Shown in pieces: positions 7,958 to 15,454 of a stretch of DNA of 25,577 bases. The notes under the pieces are model-generated. The model saw nothing but the letters and a program-made list of their open reading frames with translations. It was not told the origin of the DNA and did no database searches. The stretch's first letter is position 1. Each line of letters opens with the position of its first letter. Origin of the DNA: DASYHS01 sp035998295. Lineage in GTDB: Bacteria; Pseudomonadota; Alphaproteobacteria; Azospirillales; Azospirillaceae. Location: assembly GCF_035998295.1 (NCBI RefSeq), contig NZ_DASYHS010000025.1, forward strand, positions 1 to 25,577, read 5' to 3'. The position numbers were made by a program, and so were the translations under genes.

Positions 7958-9201
7958 GAGATCTGAAAAGGATTCTGTAGGGGGCCAGCTGTGGCAAGAG
8001 AGGTCCCTGATGACGTGGTTCGAGAACGCGTTCGATGGCCTGCCGGACCCGCGGACCGGGAACGCCAAGCGGCACGATCTGCTGGAGGTGTTGACGATCG
8101 CGCTGACCGCTTCGGTTTGCGGGGCGGAAAGCTGTTCGGACTTCGCCGATTTCGCGGTGGACCGGGAGGACTTGTTCCGCGAGTTTCTGCGGCTGGAGAA
8201 CGGGGTGCCGAGCCACGACACCTTCTCGCGCATCTTCCGCCTGCTCGACCCGGCCGCGTTCTCGGCCTGCTTCGGACGCTTTCTGGACGGGCTGGGAGCC
8301 GCGGGCGAGGGGGTGGTGGCCATCGACGGCAAGACGCTGCGCCGCTCGTTCGACGATGCGGCGCGCGGCAACCCGCTGGCGGTGGTGACCGCGTTCGCCT
8401 CGGCCTCGCGCCTGGTGCTGGGGCAGCAGAGCTTCCGCGTGGCCGAGGGCGACAGCGAGATCCTGGCTGCCCGCGCCCTGCTGGAATGCCTGGATCTCTC
8501 GGGCCAACTGGTCACCGCCGACGCCCTCCACTGCCAGAAGGAGACCGCCCAGGTGATCCGCGACCGTGGCGGCGACTACCTGCTGCGGCTGAAGGCCAAC
8601 CACCCCGCCTTGCACGCCATGGTCGACGAGTACTTCGCCGATCCCGACCTCCGCGCCGGCTTGGCGGCCGCCGCCACCACCGATGCCGACCACGGCCGGA
8701 TCGAGATCCGGCGGGCCTGGGTCAGCCATGACCTCGATTGGCTGCGCGGGCCGAAATCGGCTTCGAGCGAGCCGGTGCTGCTACCCGACATGACCTGCCT
8801 GGGCCTGATCGAGACCACCGTCGAGCACCGCGGCAAGACCACCACGACCCGGCACTGCCACCTCTCCTCCCGCGCGCTGTCGCCCGCGGCCTACCTGCAG
8901 GCCGCGCGCGCTCACTGGGCGGTCGAGAACAGCTTGCACTGGGTGCTCGACGTTACCTTCGACGAGGATCGTGCCCGAAACCGCAAGGACCACGGCCCGG
9001 AAAACCTCGCCACCTTGCGCAAGCTCGCCCTCAACGTCCTCCGACGCGCCCGCCCCGAAATCTCGATCCGGCGCAAACGAAAGCGCTCAGGATGGTCCAA
9101 CGACTTCGCAAGATCCATCCTCGGCCAAATGCGATGACCGTGCACACAGGTTCGTGTCTTCTTGCCACGGAACTGCATATGATGCGAAAATAGCGGATCT
9201 C
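7958..9201 (+). mobile_element. ISAs1-family insertion sequence (ends tentative)
   Basis: The element carries a complete ISAs1-type transposase. Proposed ends come from an ungapped match between the left flank and the reverse complement of the right flank. GAGATC occurs at both tips (7958-7963, 9196-9201), and the 9-bp GTGGCAAGA occurs 33 nt inside both (7991-7999, 9160-9168). The resulting length of 1244 bp fits the family. I find no clear target duplication beside these ends. A shorter version ending at CAG (7986-9175) is also possible. The left end abuts the REP-like cluster. Confidence 0.6.
8010..9137 (+). CDS. ISAs1-family transposase (DDE)
   Basis: A 375-residue transposase that appears intact. 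The ATG at 8010 has AGAGG upstream and begins MTWFENAFDGLPDPR, the usual ISAs1 N-terminus with the DPR motif. The N-terminal domain (LLEVLTIALTASVCGAESCSD) is followed by the DDE core. The likely catalytic residues are Asp106 in VAIDGKTLRRS, Asp171 in VTADALHCQ and Glu306 in WAVENSLHW. The C-terminal motif DVTFDEDRARNRK is characteristic of the family. It acts on the ends of its own element. Since the frame is uninterrupted and all three acidic residues are present, it may be active. Confidence 0.95.
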   Translation: MTWFENAFDGLPDPRTGNAKRHDLLEVLTIALTASVCGAESCSDFADFAVDREDLFREFLRLENGVPSHDTFSRIFRLLDPAAFSACFGRFLDGLGAAGEGVVAIDGKTLRRSFDDAARGNPLAVVTAFASASRLVLGQQSFRVAEGDSEILAARALLECLDLSGQLVTADALHCQKETAQVIRDRGGDYLLRLKANHPALHAMVDEYFADPDLRAGLAAAATTDADHGRIEIRRAWVSHDLDWLRGPKSASSEPVLLPDMTCLGLIETTVEHRGKTTTTRHCHLSSRALSPAAYLQAARAHWAVENSLHWVLDVTFDEDRARNRKDHGPENLATLRKLALNVLRRARPEISIRRKRKRSGWSNDFARSILGQMR

Positions 9202-9251
9202 AGCCGCTTCGGGCGGCAACATACCGGTTCATGCGGCAGTCAGGAAAACGA

Positions 9252-9599
9252 ATGCAGCGCGACAGATTGTATTTGCTGCGGCCAGGCTTTGAAGATCCGG
9301 CCTACCCTGGCCAGACATTCTATTGCTGGCATTGCGCCCTCCTGGAAGGCGTACTGGCTTCTTTTCCTGAACTGGCCACCCGTCTTGCAATCGAGAGGAT
9401 AGCATGGCCCCGGCCGAGACACCCGGTGGTGGAACTGGTGGGAGAGGAAAACCAGGCGCTGCCTCTGCTGATATTGGCGGATGGCGAGACCTCTCCCCAC
9501 CAGACGGGCACATACGAGGGACGGGCTTTCATCTCCGACAAGGACAAGATCCTCGCCGCATTGGCGCAAAGACATGGGTTCCCCGATCCCCATCCATAG
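9252..9599 (+). CDS. DUF3088 family thioredoxin-fold-like protein
   Basis: A 115-residue protein beginning MQRDRLYLLRPGFEDPAYPG, which I recognise as the DUF3088 family of unknown function. The ATG at 9252 is preferred over one at 9231 because AGGA lies 7 nt upstream. Residues 25-28 are CWHC, a CXXC pair placed like a thioredoxin-type active site at the start of the first helix. A later LPLL (about 70-73) could supply the cis-proline of that fold. A redox or glutathione-linked role is an inference from this layout. It sits directly after the ISAs1 element, and its DNA is visibly lower in GC than the surrounding genes, which hints at different ancestry. It has no operon partners. Confidence 0.8.
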   Translation: MQRDRLYLLRPGFEDPAYPGQTFYCWHCALLEGVLASFPELATRLAIERIAWPRPRHPVVELVGEENQALPLLILADGETSPHQTGTYEGRAFISDKDKILAALAQRHGFPDPHP

Positions 9600-9665
9600 G
9601 ATGCGTCGGACGATCCATATAGATCCCGAACCGACCAGGGTTCCCGGTCCGGCGGACGCGCAGGC

Positions 9666-9962
9666 CTAGTCGCTCCCGGTCGAGACCTCGCCGGTCTTGG
9701 CGTCGACGCGCACCGCCACCTCCTCGCCGTCGCGCGTGGCGGTCCCGATGTAGGCGCCGTCCTCCTTCGCCAGGTCGCCGACGGTCTCGAAACCCTCGGC
9801 CGTCAGCAGGATGCGCACGATCCCCTCGTCGAGGTCGGGGATCGTCTCGGGCCCGACCGCCGCGGCATCCGGCCCCGGTGCCTGGGCGAGGACCGGAGCG
9901 GCGATGGCGAGCGCCGATGCCGTCGCAAGAGCCGCCGCAAGGACCGTCGTCGAAAGGCGCAT
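9666..9962 (-). CDS. Small exported PepSY-like protein
   Basis: A 98-residue protein with a signal peptide of about 28 residues (MRLSTTVLAAALATASALA..., cleaved near PVLAQA). The start at 9962 has AGAGGA upstream; an upstream ATG at 9977 would spoil the signal peptide. The mature part contains one PepSY/YpeB-like unit: IVRILLTAEGFETVGDLAKE, then GAYIGTATRDGEEVAVRVDA, then KTGEV. Such domains are thought to inhibit peptidases or sense the periplasm, but for these small stand-alone versions the role is unknown. It is divergent from the antiporter operon and shares its 86-bp intergenic region. Confidence 0.82.
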   Translation of the reverse strand: MRLSTTVLAAALATASALAIAAPVLAQAPGPDAAAVGPETIPDLDEGIVRILLTAEGFETVGDLAKEDGAYIGTATRDGEEVAVRVDAKTGEVSTGSD

Positions 9963-9994
9963 GTCGTCCTCTCCCATGTCTCGGCCACCCGGTC

Positions 9995-10033
9995 CGCCGG
10001 GGGCGCATGACGTAGGAACACTCGCCCCCGGCG
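9995..10033. repeat. 11-bp perfect inverted repeat in the divergent promoter region
   Basis: CGCCGGGGGCG (9995-10005) is exactly complementary to CGCCCCCGGCG (10023-10033) across 17 nt. It sits between the PepSY-like gene and the antiporter operon. The right arm lies inside the spacer of the proposed EcfG promoter, so the dyad could be an operator or a DNA structure affecting that promoter. It could also be a hairpin in the leader of a transcript started further upstream. Confidence 0.6.
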
Positions 10034-10039
10034 CCCGTT
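10015..10039 (+). promoter_or_regulatory. Candidate general-stress sigma factor (EcfG-type) promoter
   Basis: GGAAC (10015-10019), a 16-nt spacer, then CGTT (10036-10039) matches the alphaproteobacterial EcfG/SigT consensus GGAAC-N16/17-CGTT. It points at the antiporter operon, whose first ATG is at 10049. A start site about 7-10 nt after the -10 element would fall at or next to that ATG. Together with the lack of a Shine-Dalgarno sequence, this suggests a leaderless message. The match is seen directly; use by EcfG is an inference. Confidence 0.6.
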
Positions 10040-10048
10040 TCCATCGTC

Positions 10049-10570
10049 ATGAGAAACCGTACCGGCAGGAACCGCCCGGCACGCCTCGTCCCGGCCGGCC
10101 TGCTCCGCTTCGCGCTCGCGGCCATCGCCTGGGCCGCCATGACCGGCGGCGCCCCCGGCGACCAAGCGTTCGGCGTGCTCGCCGCGGCCCTGGCGGCCGG
10201 GGCCAGCCTCGCCCTGTCACCGCCCGCGGACCGGCGCTGGCGCCTCGCGGGCGTCGCGGCGGTCCTGCCCGACTTCCTGTGGCAGTCGCTGCGCGGCGGC
10301 GTCGACGTGGCATGGCGCGCCTTCGCGCCGCACCCGCCGCTCCGCCCCGGCTTCCTCGACCTGCCGCTGGCGCTGCCGCCCGGCCCGGTGCGCACCACGT
10401 TCGTCGGCGCGGTCAGCCTGATGCCCGGGACGCTGCCCGTCGGCACGGCGGGGGACCGGCTGCACCTGCACGTGCTCGACGCCTCGCAGCCCGTCGATGC
10501 GCATGTCGCGCGCACGCAGCGCCGCTTCGAACGCCTGCTTGCGCCGGGGAAGGAACGCGGCGATGGCTGA
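10049..10570 (+). CDS. mrpE: Na+/H+ antiporter subunit E (MrpE/MnhE, MbhA-like)
   Basis: A 173-residue inner-membrane protein and the first gene of the antiporter operon. Two hydrophobic stretches in the N-terminal part (about 17-33 and 41-56) are followed by the MNHE core: LPDFLWQSLRGGVDVAWRAF, then VRTTFVGAVSLMPGTLPVG and the C-terminal LHLHVLDASQPV. In Mrp complexes this subunit is structural and needed for assembly. There is no clear ribosome-binding site before the ATG, in keeping with a leaderless start from the EcfG-like promoter. It overlaps the next gene by 8 nt. Confidence 0.92.
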   Translation: MRNRTGRNRPARLVPAGLLRFALAAIAWAAMTGGAPGDQAFGVLAAALAAGASLALSPPADRRWRLAGVAAVLPDFLWQSLRGGVDVAWRAFAPHPPLRPGFLDLPLALPPGPVRTTFVGAVSLMPGTLPVGTAGDRLHLHVLDASQPVDAHVARTQRRFERLLAPGKERGDG

Positions 10571-10817
10571 GTTCCTGATGGGCGTCGCCGTCTTCCTACT
10601 GCTGACCATGGTCGCGGGGCTGGCGCGGGTCCTGCGCGGGCCGACCCGGTTCGACCGCATGCTGGCGGCGCAGCTCTTCGGGACCGGCGGCGTGGCGATC
10701 CTGCTGCTCCTGGCCGAGGCGGGGGCCGGCCCCGCCGCCCGCGACGTCGCCCTGGTCCTGGCCCTGTTCGCGGCCGTGGCCGTGGTCGCCTTCCTGCGCG
10801 GCGGGGCCGCGCGATGA
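10563..10817 (+). CDS. mrpF: Antiporter subunit F (MrpF/MnhF, MbhB-like)
   Basis: An 84-residue protein with three membrane helices. The ATG at 10563 lies inside the end of mrpE, and the protein begins MAEFLMGVAVFLLLTMVAG. Upstream starts in this frame would only read through mrpE. The conserved MrpF loop is clear: RVLRGPTRFDRMLAAQLFGT. It belongs to the small-subunit bundle (E, F, G) of Mrp-type complexes. The stop overlaps the start of the next gene as ATGA, which points to coupled translation. Confidence 0.92.
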   Translation: MAEFLMGVAVFLLLTMVAGLARVLRGPTRFDRMLAAQLFGTGGVAILLLLAEAGAGPAARDVALVLALFAAVAVVAFLRGGAAR

Positions 10818-11134
10818 GCCTCGCCGACGCCGCCTGCGCGGTCCTGGTCCTGGCGGGCGCCGGCTTCTTCCTGGCCGGCACGGTCGGCCTGCTGCGCTTT
10901 CCCGACACCCTCACCCGGCTGCACGCGCTGACCAAGGCGGACAATCTCGGCCTCGGCCTCGTCGTCGCCGGCCTCGCGCTGCGCGCCGGAAGCTGGACCG
11001 ACATGCTCCAGCTCGCCCTGATCTGGCTGCTGGCGCTCGCGACGGCGGCGACCGTCGCCCAGCTCCTGGCCGGGGCGATCCGGCAGGACGGCGACGGCAC
11101 CGGGAGCGACGGCGCCGGCGGGCCGCGGCCATGA
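10814..11134 (+). CDS. mrpG: Antiporter subunit G (MrpG/MnhG, MbhC-like)
   Basis: A 106-residue protein with three hydrophobic segments and the MnhG/PhaG signature between the first two: LLRFPDTLTRLHALTKADNL. The C-terminal tail of about 20 residues is hydrophilic and Gly/Asp-rich (RQDGDGTGSDGAGGP), longer than strictly needed for the fold. It is joined to both neighbours by 4-nt ATGA overlaps. Its role is structural within the complex. Confidence 0.92.
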   Translation: MSLADAACAVLVLAGAGFFLAGTVGLLRFPDTLTRLHALTKADNLGLGLVVAGLALRAGSWTDMLQLALIWLLALATAATVAQLLAGAIRQDGDGTGSDGAGGPRP

Positions 11135-11421
11135 CGGTGCTGGGCTGGGCCTTCGACCTGCTGCTGGCGTCGAGCCTGCTCGCGCTGGGCTGGCGGGCCA
11201 CGGCCGAGCGGGACCTGTTCTCCGGCATCGTGCTCTACATCGTCTACGGCCTGGTGATGGCCCTGGCCTGGGTGCGCCTGGCCGCCCCCGACGTGGCCCT
11301 CGCCGAGGCCGCCGTCGGCGCCGGGCTGACCGGCGCGCTCCTGCTCGGCGCCCATGCCCGGCTGCGCCGCCACCCGTCGCCCAACGGGAACGGGGACGGA
11401 GGCGGCCGGCATGACGGATGA
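11131..11421 (+). CDS. MbhD-like subunit (DUF4040, equivalent to part of the MrpA C-terminus)
   Basis: A 96-residue protein with three hydrophobic segments and the DUF4040/MbhD pattern RDLFSGIVLYIVYGLVMALA, then RLAAPDVALAEAAVGAGLTG. In canonical MrpA this segment is fused after the NuoL-like domain. Here it is a separate gene, as in archaeal Mbh complexes (MbhD). The glutamate in ALAEAAVG is the conserved acidic residue of the family. The hydrophilic tail (RRHPSPNGNGDGGGRHDG) overlaps the next start by 11 nt. With no NuoL-like part attached, it identifies the operon as Mbh-like rather than classic Mrp. Confidence 0.87.
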   Translation: MTVLGWAFDLLLASSLLALGWRATAERDLFSGIVLYIVYGLVMALAWVRLAAPDVALAEAAVGAGLTGALLLGAHARLRRHPSPNGNGDGGGRHDG

Positions 11422-12118
11422 GCGGGAGGAAGGCACGGGGCGCCTGGCCCGCGCGGTGCTGGCCGCCCTGTGCGCGGCCCTGGGCGCCGGCCTCGCGGCG
11501 GCCGTGCTGAGCCTGCCGCCCCGCGACCCCGGGCTGGCCCTGGAGGCCGCGGCCTCGCTGGAGGCGTCCGGCGTCGGCAACCCCGTCACCGCGGTGCTGC
11601 TGTCGTTGCGCGGCTACGACACCCTGCTCGAGGTCGCGGTGCTGCTGGCAGCCCTGGCCGGCGTCTGGTCTCTGGTCCCCGACGAGGCTGGCCGGGCGCG
11701 ACCGCAGCCCGCCCCGGCCGAGCCGGCGCTGGCCGGCTTCGCGCGCCTGGCCGGCCCGGTCGGGGTGCTGGTCGCGGCCTACCTGTTCTGGACCGGGGCC
11801 GAGGCCCCCGGCGGCGCGTTCCAGGCCGCGACGGTGCTGGCCGCGACCGTCCTGCTGCTGCGCTTCGCCGGCCTGGTCGGGGCACCCCCGGCCGCGGGGT
11901 GCGGACCCGGGGGAACGGCCGTCCGGCTCCTGTCGGTCGCGGGCTTCGCGACCTTCCTCGGCGTCGGCCTCGCCGGCATCGCGACGACGGGCACCTTCCT
12001 CGGATATCCCCCCGACGCGGCCAAGGCGCTGATCCTCGCGATCGAGGCGACGCTGACCGTCTCGCTGGCCGCCATCCTGCTGCTGCTCGTCCTCGGCCTT
12101 CCGGAGGATGCGCCGTGA
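11411..12118 (+). CDS. mrpB: MbhE-MrpB fusion subunit of the antiporter complex
   Basis: A 235-residue protein from the ATG at 11411, inside the end of the previous gene. Residues about 15-95 resemble MbhE, the last part of the MrpA C-terminus: a helix, then GVGNPVTAVLLSLRGYDTLL and another helix. Residues about 110-235 are MnhB/MrpB: FARLAGPVGVLVAAYLFW, then GAEAPGGAFQAATVLAATVL and ATTGTFLGYPPDA. So one chain covers what archaeal mbhE and mbhF encode separately. A proline/alanine-rich linker (RPQPAPAEPALA) joins the two halves. It ends with a GTGA overlap into the next gene. Confidence 0.88.
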   Translation: MTDEREEGTGRLARAVLAALCAALGAGLAAAVLSLPPRDPGLALEAAASLEASGVGNPVTAVLLSLRGYDTLLEVAVLLAALAGVWSLVPDEAGRARPQPAPAEPALAGFARLAGPVGVLVAAYLFWTGAEAPGGAFQAATVLAATVLLLRFAGLVGAPPAAGCGPGGTAVRLLSVAGFATFLGVGLAGIATTGTFLGYPPDAAKALILAIEATLTVSLAAILLLLVLGLPEDAP

Positions 12119-12432
12119 CCCAGGGCCCGTTCTTCGCCCTCGTCGGCATCGGGCTCGTGGCGCTCGGCGTCCACGGGCTGCTGGCGCGCCGCCACCTCGT
12201 CCGCCAGATCGTGGCCTTCAACGTGCTGGGCAGCGGCATCTTCCTGGTGTTCGGCGGGCTGGCCCGCCGCGCCCCGGAGGCCGGCTCCGACCCGGTGCCC
12301 CACGCGCTCGCGATCACCGGCATCGTCGTCGCCCTGTCGGCGACGGCGCTCGCCCTCACGCTGGCGCTGCGGCTCCACCGGGCGACCGGCCGGGTCAGCC
12401 TGCCGCGGGCGTCCGCGGACCCCGACCCCTGA
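12115..12432 (+). CDS. mrpC: Antiporter subunit C (MrpC/MnhC, NuoK-like)
   Basis: A 105-residue NuoK-like protein with three membrane helices. It starts at a GTG that overlaps the mrpB stop (GTGA), the only start that keeps the first helix. The conserved parts are RRHLVRQIVAFNVLGSGIFL in helix 2 and DPVPHALAITGIVVALSATA in helix 3, where most MrpC proteins read DP-Q-AL rather than DP-H-AL. In related complexes this subunit lies between the antiporter-like subunits and the small ones. The gene is followed by a 14-nt gap before the first mrpD copy. Confidence 0.9.
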   Translation: MTQGPFFALVGIGLVALGVHGLLARRHLVRQIVAFNVLGSGIFLVFGGLARRAPEAGSDPVPHALAITGIVVALSATALALTLALRLHRATGRVSLPRASADPDP

Positions 12433-12446
12433 GCCCGGCCCCTGGG

Positions 12447-13961
12447 ATGGAGGGAATGCCCGGCGCGCTGATCGGCCCGGGGGTGCCCTGGGCGGTATGG
12501 ACGCTGGCGGTGCCGCTGGCCTTCGCCGCCCTCGCCCTGGTGCTCGGGCCGCGTGCGCGCCACGTCTTTCCCTGGGCCGCGGCCGCCACGCTCGCCGCCG
12601 CCGCGGCACTGGCCCTCCAGGTCGCGACCCATGGCCAGGTCGGCCACGCGCTCGGCGGCTGGGAGGTCCCGCTCGGCATCCGCCTGCGCGCCGACGGGCT
12701 CGCGGCGGCCCTCGTGCTGGTCGCGGCCGTCGTCGCCGGCGCGGTCGGCCTGCACGCGCGCGCCGAGTTCGCCGACCCGCCGGGCCGCGCGACCCGCGCC
12801 GGCGCCCTGTTCTGGCCCCTGCTCCTGCTGCTGTGGGGCGGGCTCAACGCCGTCTTCCTCGGCGCCGACCTGTTCAACCTGTACGTCGCGCTGGAGTTGG
12901 TGAGCCTGACCGCCGTCGCGCTCGCGACGATCGAGGGCCGTCCCGAGGCGCTCGTGGCCGGGATGCGCTACCTGCTGACGGCGCTGCTCGGCTCGGCCGC
13001 CTATCTCCTGGGCACGGCGCTGCTCTACGGCGCCTACGGCACGCTGGACATGGCGCTGCTGGCCGCCGTCGTCGGCCCCCAGCCCGCGACCTGGGCCGCG
13101 ACCGCGCTGGTGACGGCCGGCCTGCTCGCCAAGACGGCGCTGTTCCCGCTGCATTTCTGGCTGCCCGCCGCCCATGCCTCGGCGCCCGCCCCCGCCTCGG
13201 CGCTGCTGTCCGGCCTCGTCGTCAAGGCGTCCTTCTACGTCGTCGTCCGGCTCTGGTTCGACGTGCTGGCGCCGACGACGGGTGTGGCGGCGGCGCAGCT
13301 CCTAGGCGCGCTCGGCGCGGCCGCGATCCTCTGGGGCTCCGTGCTGGCCCTGCGCCAGGTCCGGCTCAAGCTGCTAGTCGCCTATTCGACGGTGGCCCAG
13401 CTCGGCTACCTGTTCTTGATGTTCCCGCTGGCCGGCAGCGAGACCGGCGCCCAGCCCTGGACCGCGGGTGCCTGGATCGGCGGCATCTTCCACGCCGTGT
13501 CGCACGCCTCGGCCAAGGCGGCGATGTTCCTGGCGGCGGGGACGATCCTGCACGCCTTCGGCCACGACCGCATCGCCGGCCTCGCCGGTGCCGCGCGCGC
13601 GCTGCCGATGACGGTCTTCGCCTTCGGCGCCGCCGGGCTGTCGCTGATGGGCCTGCCGCCGAGCGGGGGCTTCATCGCCAAATGGCTGCTGCTGACGGCG
13701 GCACTCGCCGGCGGGCAGTGGGTCTGGGCGGCCGTGATGCTGGCGGGCGGGCTGCTCGCCGCCGCCTACGTGTTCCGCACCGTCCAGTCGACCTTCGCGG
13801 CACCGGACGCTCCGCCCGCGATCCGCCCGGTGCCGGCGTCGCACCAGGTGGTGCCGCTGGCGCTCGCCGGGGTCTCGGTGGCGCTCGGGATCGTCCCCTA
13901 CGGCCTCTACGCGCTCCTCCAGATCGGCCGGCCCGCGGCGGCCGAGGAGGGGCTGGAATGA
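12447..13961 (+). CDS. mrpD: Antiporter subunit D, first copy (NuoN/NuoM/MrpD-like)
   Basis: A 504-residue protein with about 14 membrane helices (proton-conducting NADH-Q oxidoreductase family). The residues needed for proton movement are in place: Glu150 in helix 5 (LYVALELVSL), Lys229 in helix 7 (LLAKTALFPLHFWLP), the lysine of LVVKASFYVV in helix 8, and the lysine of GGFIAKWLLL near helix 12. The start is taken at 12447, but an ATG at 12456 is equally possible, since the GGAGGG between them is too close to either. It overlaps the next copy by ATGA. Its sequence is distinct from the two that follow, so it is not a recent duplicate. Confidence 0.93.
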   Translation: MEGMPGALIGPGVPWAVWTLAVPLAFAALALVLGPRARHVFPWAAAATLAAAAALALQVATHGQVGHALGGWEVPLGIRLRADGLAAALVLVAAVVAGAVGLHARAEFADPPGRATRAGALFWPLLLLLWGGLNAVFLGADLFNLYVALELVSLTAVALATIEGRPEALVAGMRYLLTALLGSAAYLLGTALLYGAYGTLDMALLAAVVGPQPATWAATALVTAGLLAKTALFPLHFWLPAAHASAPAPASALLSGLVVKASFYVVVRLWFDVLAPTTGVAAAQLLGALGAAAILWGSVLALRQVRLKLLVAYSTVAQLGYLFLMFPLAGSETGAQPWTAGAWIGGIFHAVSHASAKAAMFLAAGTILHAFGHDRIAGLAGAARALPMTVFAFGAAGLSLMGLPPSGGFIAKWLLLTAALAGGQWVWAAVMLAGGLLAAAYVFRTVQSTFAAPDAPPAIRPVPASHQVVPLALAGVSVALGIVPYGLYALLQIGRPAAAEEGLE

Positions 13962-15454
13962 CCCTGTCCGCCCTGCTGCCGGTCCTGATCCTGGCGACCT
14001 CGCTGGTGCCGAGCGTCCTGATGTTCCTGCTGCCCGAGCGCGCCGCGCGGGCCAGGACCGTGATCAACGTCGCCGGCGCCGCGGCGAAGGTCGTGCTCGT
14101 GTTCCTGCTGCTGCGCGGCGTGGCGGCGGGCGCCACCTACGAGGCGCGCTTCGCCCTGGTCCCCGGGCTGGAGCTGCTGCTGCGCGTCGACGCGCTGTCG
14201 CTGCTGTTCCTGACGCTCTCGGCGGTCCTGTGGCTGGCAACCACGGTCTACGCGCTGAGCTACCTCGCCGGCACCCCGGACCAGAACCGCTTCTTCGCGT
14301 TCTTCAGCCTGTGCGTCGTCGCGACGACGGGGATCGCGCTGGCCGGCACGCCGATCACCTTCTTCTTCTTCTACGAGCTGCTGACGCTCGCGACGTATCC
14401 GCTGGTCGTCCATCGCGGCGACCCGGCGGCCCTGGCCGGCGGGCGCAAATACCTCGCCTACACCCTGGCCGGCAGCATCGTCCTGCTGGTCGGGATCGTG
14501 TGGCTGGAGAGCATGGTCGGCCCGATCGAGTTCACCCGGGCCGGCGCCCTGGAGGAGATGCGCCGCACGACGCCCGACGCGCTGCGCGCCGCCTTCGTCC
14601 TGCTGGTCGGCGGGCTGGCCGTGAAGGCGGCCCTGGTGCCGCTGCATTCCTGGCTGCCCTCGGCCATGGTGGCCCCGGCGCCGGTCAGCGCCCTGCTGCA
14701 CGCGGTGGCGGTGGTCAAGGCGGGCGCCTTCGGCATCGTCCGGGTCATCTTCGACGTCTACGGCATCGACGCGGTCGAGGGGCTCGGGCTGGGCGTCCCG
14801 CTCGCCGCCGCCGCCTCGGCCACGATCCTGTACGGCTCGGTGCGCGCCCTGACCCAGTCCGACATCAAGCGGCGGCTCGCCTATTCCACGGTCAGCCAGG
14901 TCTCCTACATCGTCCTCGGCGTGGCGCTCGGCGGCCCGACGGCCGCCATCGGCGGCCTGGTCCATCTCGTCCACCAGGGGCTGATGAAGGTGACGCTGTT
15001 CTTCTGCGCCGGCGCCTTCGCCGAGACGGTGCACGTCCACCGGATCGACCAGATGGACGGCCTCGGCCCGCGCATGCCCTGGACGATGCTGGCCTTCAGC
15101 ATCGCGGCCTTCGGCATGATCGGCGTCCCGCCGGTCGCGGGCTTCGTCAGCAAATGGTATCTCGGCATCGGCAGCCTGGAGGCGGGCCACGCCTGGGTGA
15201 TCCTGGTCCTGGCGGTCAGCAGCCTGCTGAACGCCGCCTATTTCCTGCCCCTGGTCTACCGGGCTTGGTTCCTGCCGCCGGCGGGCCCGTGGGAGGAGAT
15301 GAGGCCCGGCCGCCGCTACGAGACCGATGCCGGCATGTTCCTGCCGCCGGTCGCGACCTCCCTCGCCGCGCTCCTGGTCGGCCTGCTGGCCGCGACGGAG
15401 CTGAGCCCGCTGAGCTGGACCCGGCTGATCGTCGAGCGGGGATACGCGCCGTGA
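13958..15454 (+). CDS. Antiporter subunit D, second copy (NuoM/MrpD-like)
   Basis: A 498-residue polytopic protein of the same family, starting within the ATGA overlap. The proton-path residues are present: Glu140 in helix 5 (FFFYELLTLATYPLVVH), Lys223 in helix 7 (LAVKAALVPLHSWLP), the lysine of HAVAVVKAG in helix 8, and the lysine of VAGFVSKWYLG near helix 12. The pair RRLAYSTVSQVSYIVLG is typical of the helix 9-10 region. By motif it is closest to NuoM/MbhH-type subunits. It should form the second ion channel of the complex. It is joined to the third copy by a GTGA overlap. Confidence 0.92.
   Translation: MTLSALLPVLILATSLVPSVLMFLLPERAARARTVINVAGAAAKVVLVFLLLRGVAAGATYEARFALVPGLELLLRVDALSLLFLTLSAVLWLATTVYALSYLAGTPDQNRFFAFFSLCVVATTGIALAGTPITFFFFYELLTLATYPLVVHRGDPAALAGGRKYLAYTLAGSIVLLVGIVWLESMVGPIEFTRAGALEEMRRTTPDALRAAFVLLVGGLAVKAALVPLHSWLPSAMVAPAPVSALLHAVAVVKAGAFGIVRVIFDVYGIDAVEGLGLGVPLAAAASATILYGSVRALTQSDIKRRLAYSTVSQVSYIVLGVALGGPTAAIGGLVHLVHQGLMKVTLFFCAGAFAETVHVHRIDQMDGLGPRMPWTMLAFSIAAFGMIGVPPVAGFVSKWYLGIGSLEAGHAWVILVLAVSSLLNAAYFLPLVYRAWFLPPAGPWEEMRPGRRYETDAGMFLPPVATSLAALLVGLLAATELSPLSWTRLIVERGYAP

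Noticed and set aside
6101..8515. Reverse-strand open frame of 804 codons opposite the chemoreceptor and transposase
   Set aside because: It spans an intergenic palindrome cluster and an IS boundary, which no single real gene would do here.
9634..9652. Terminator hairpin between the DUF3088 and PepSY-like genes
   Set aside because: The pairing needs a bulge and gives only a few base pairs, with no T run. It is not better than chance in this composition.
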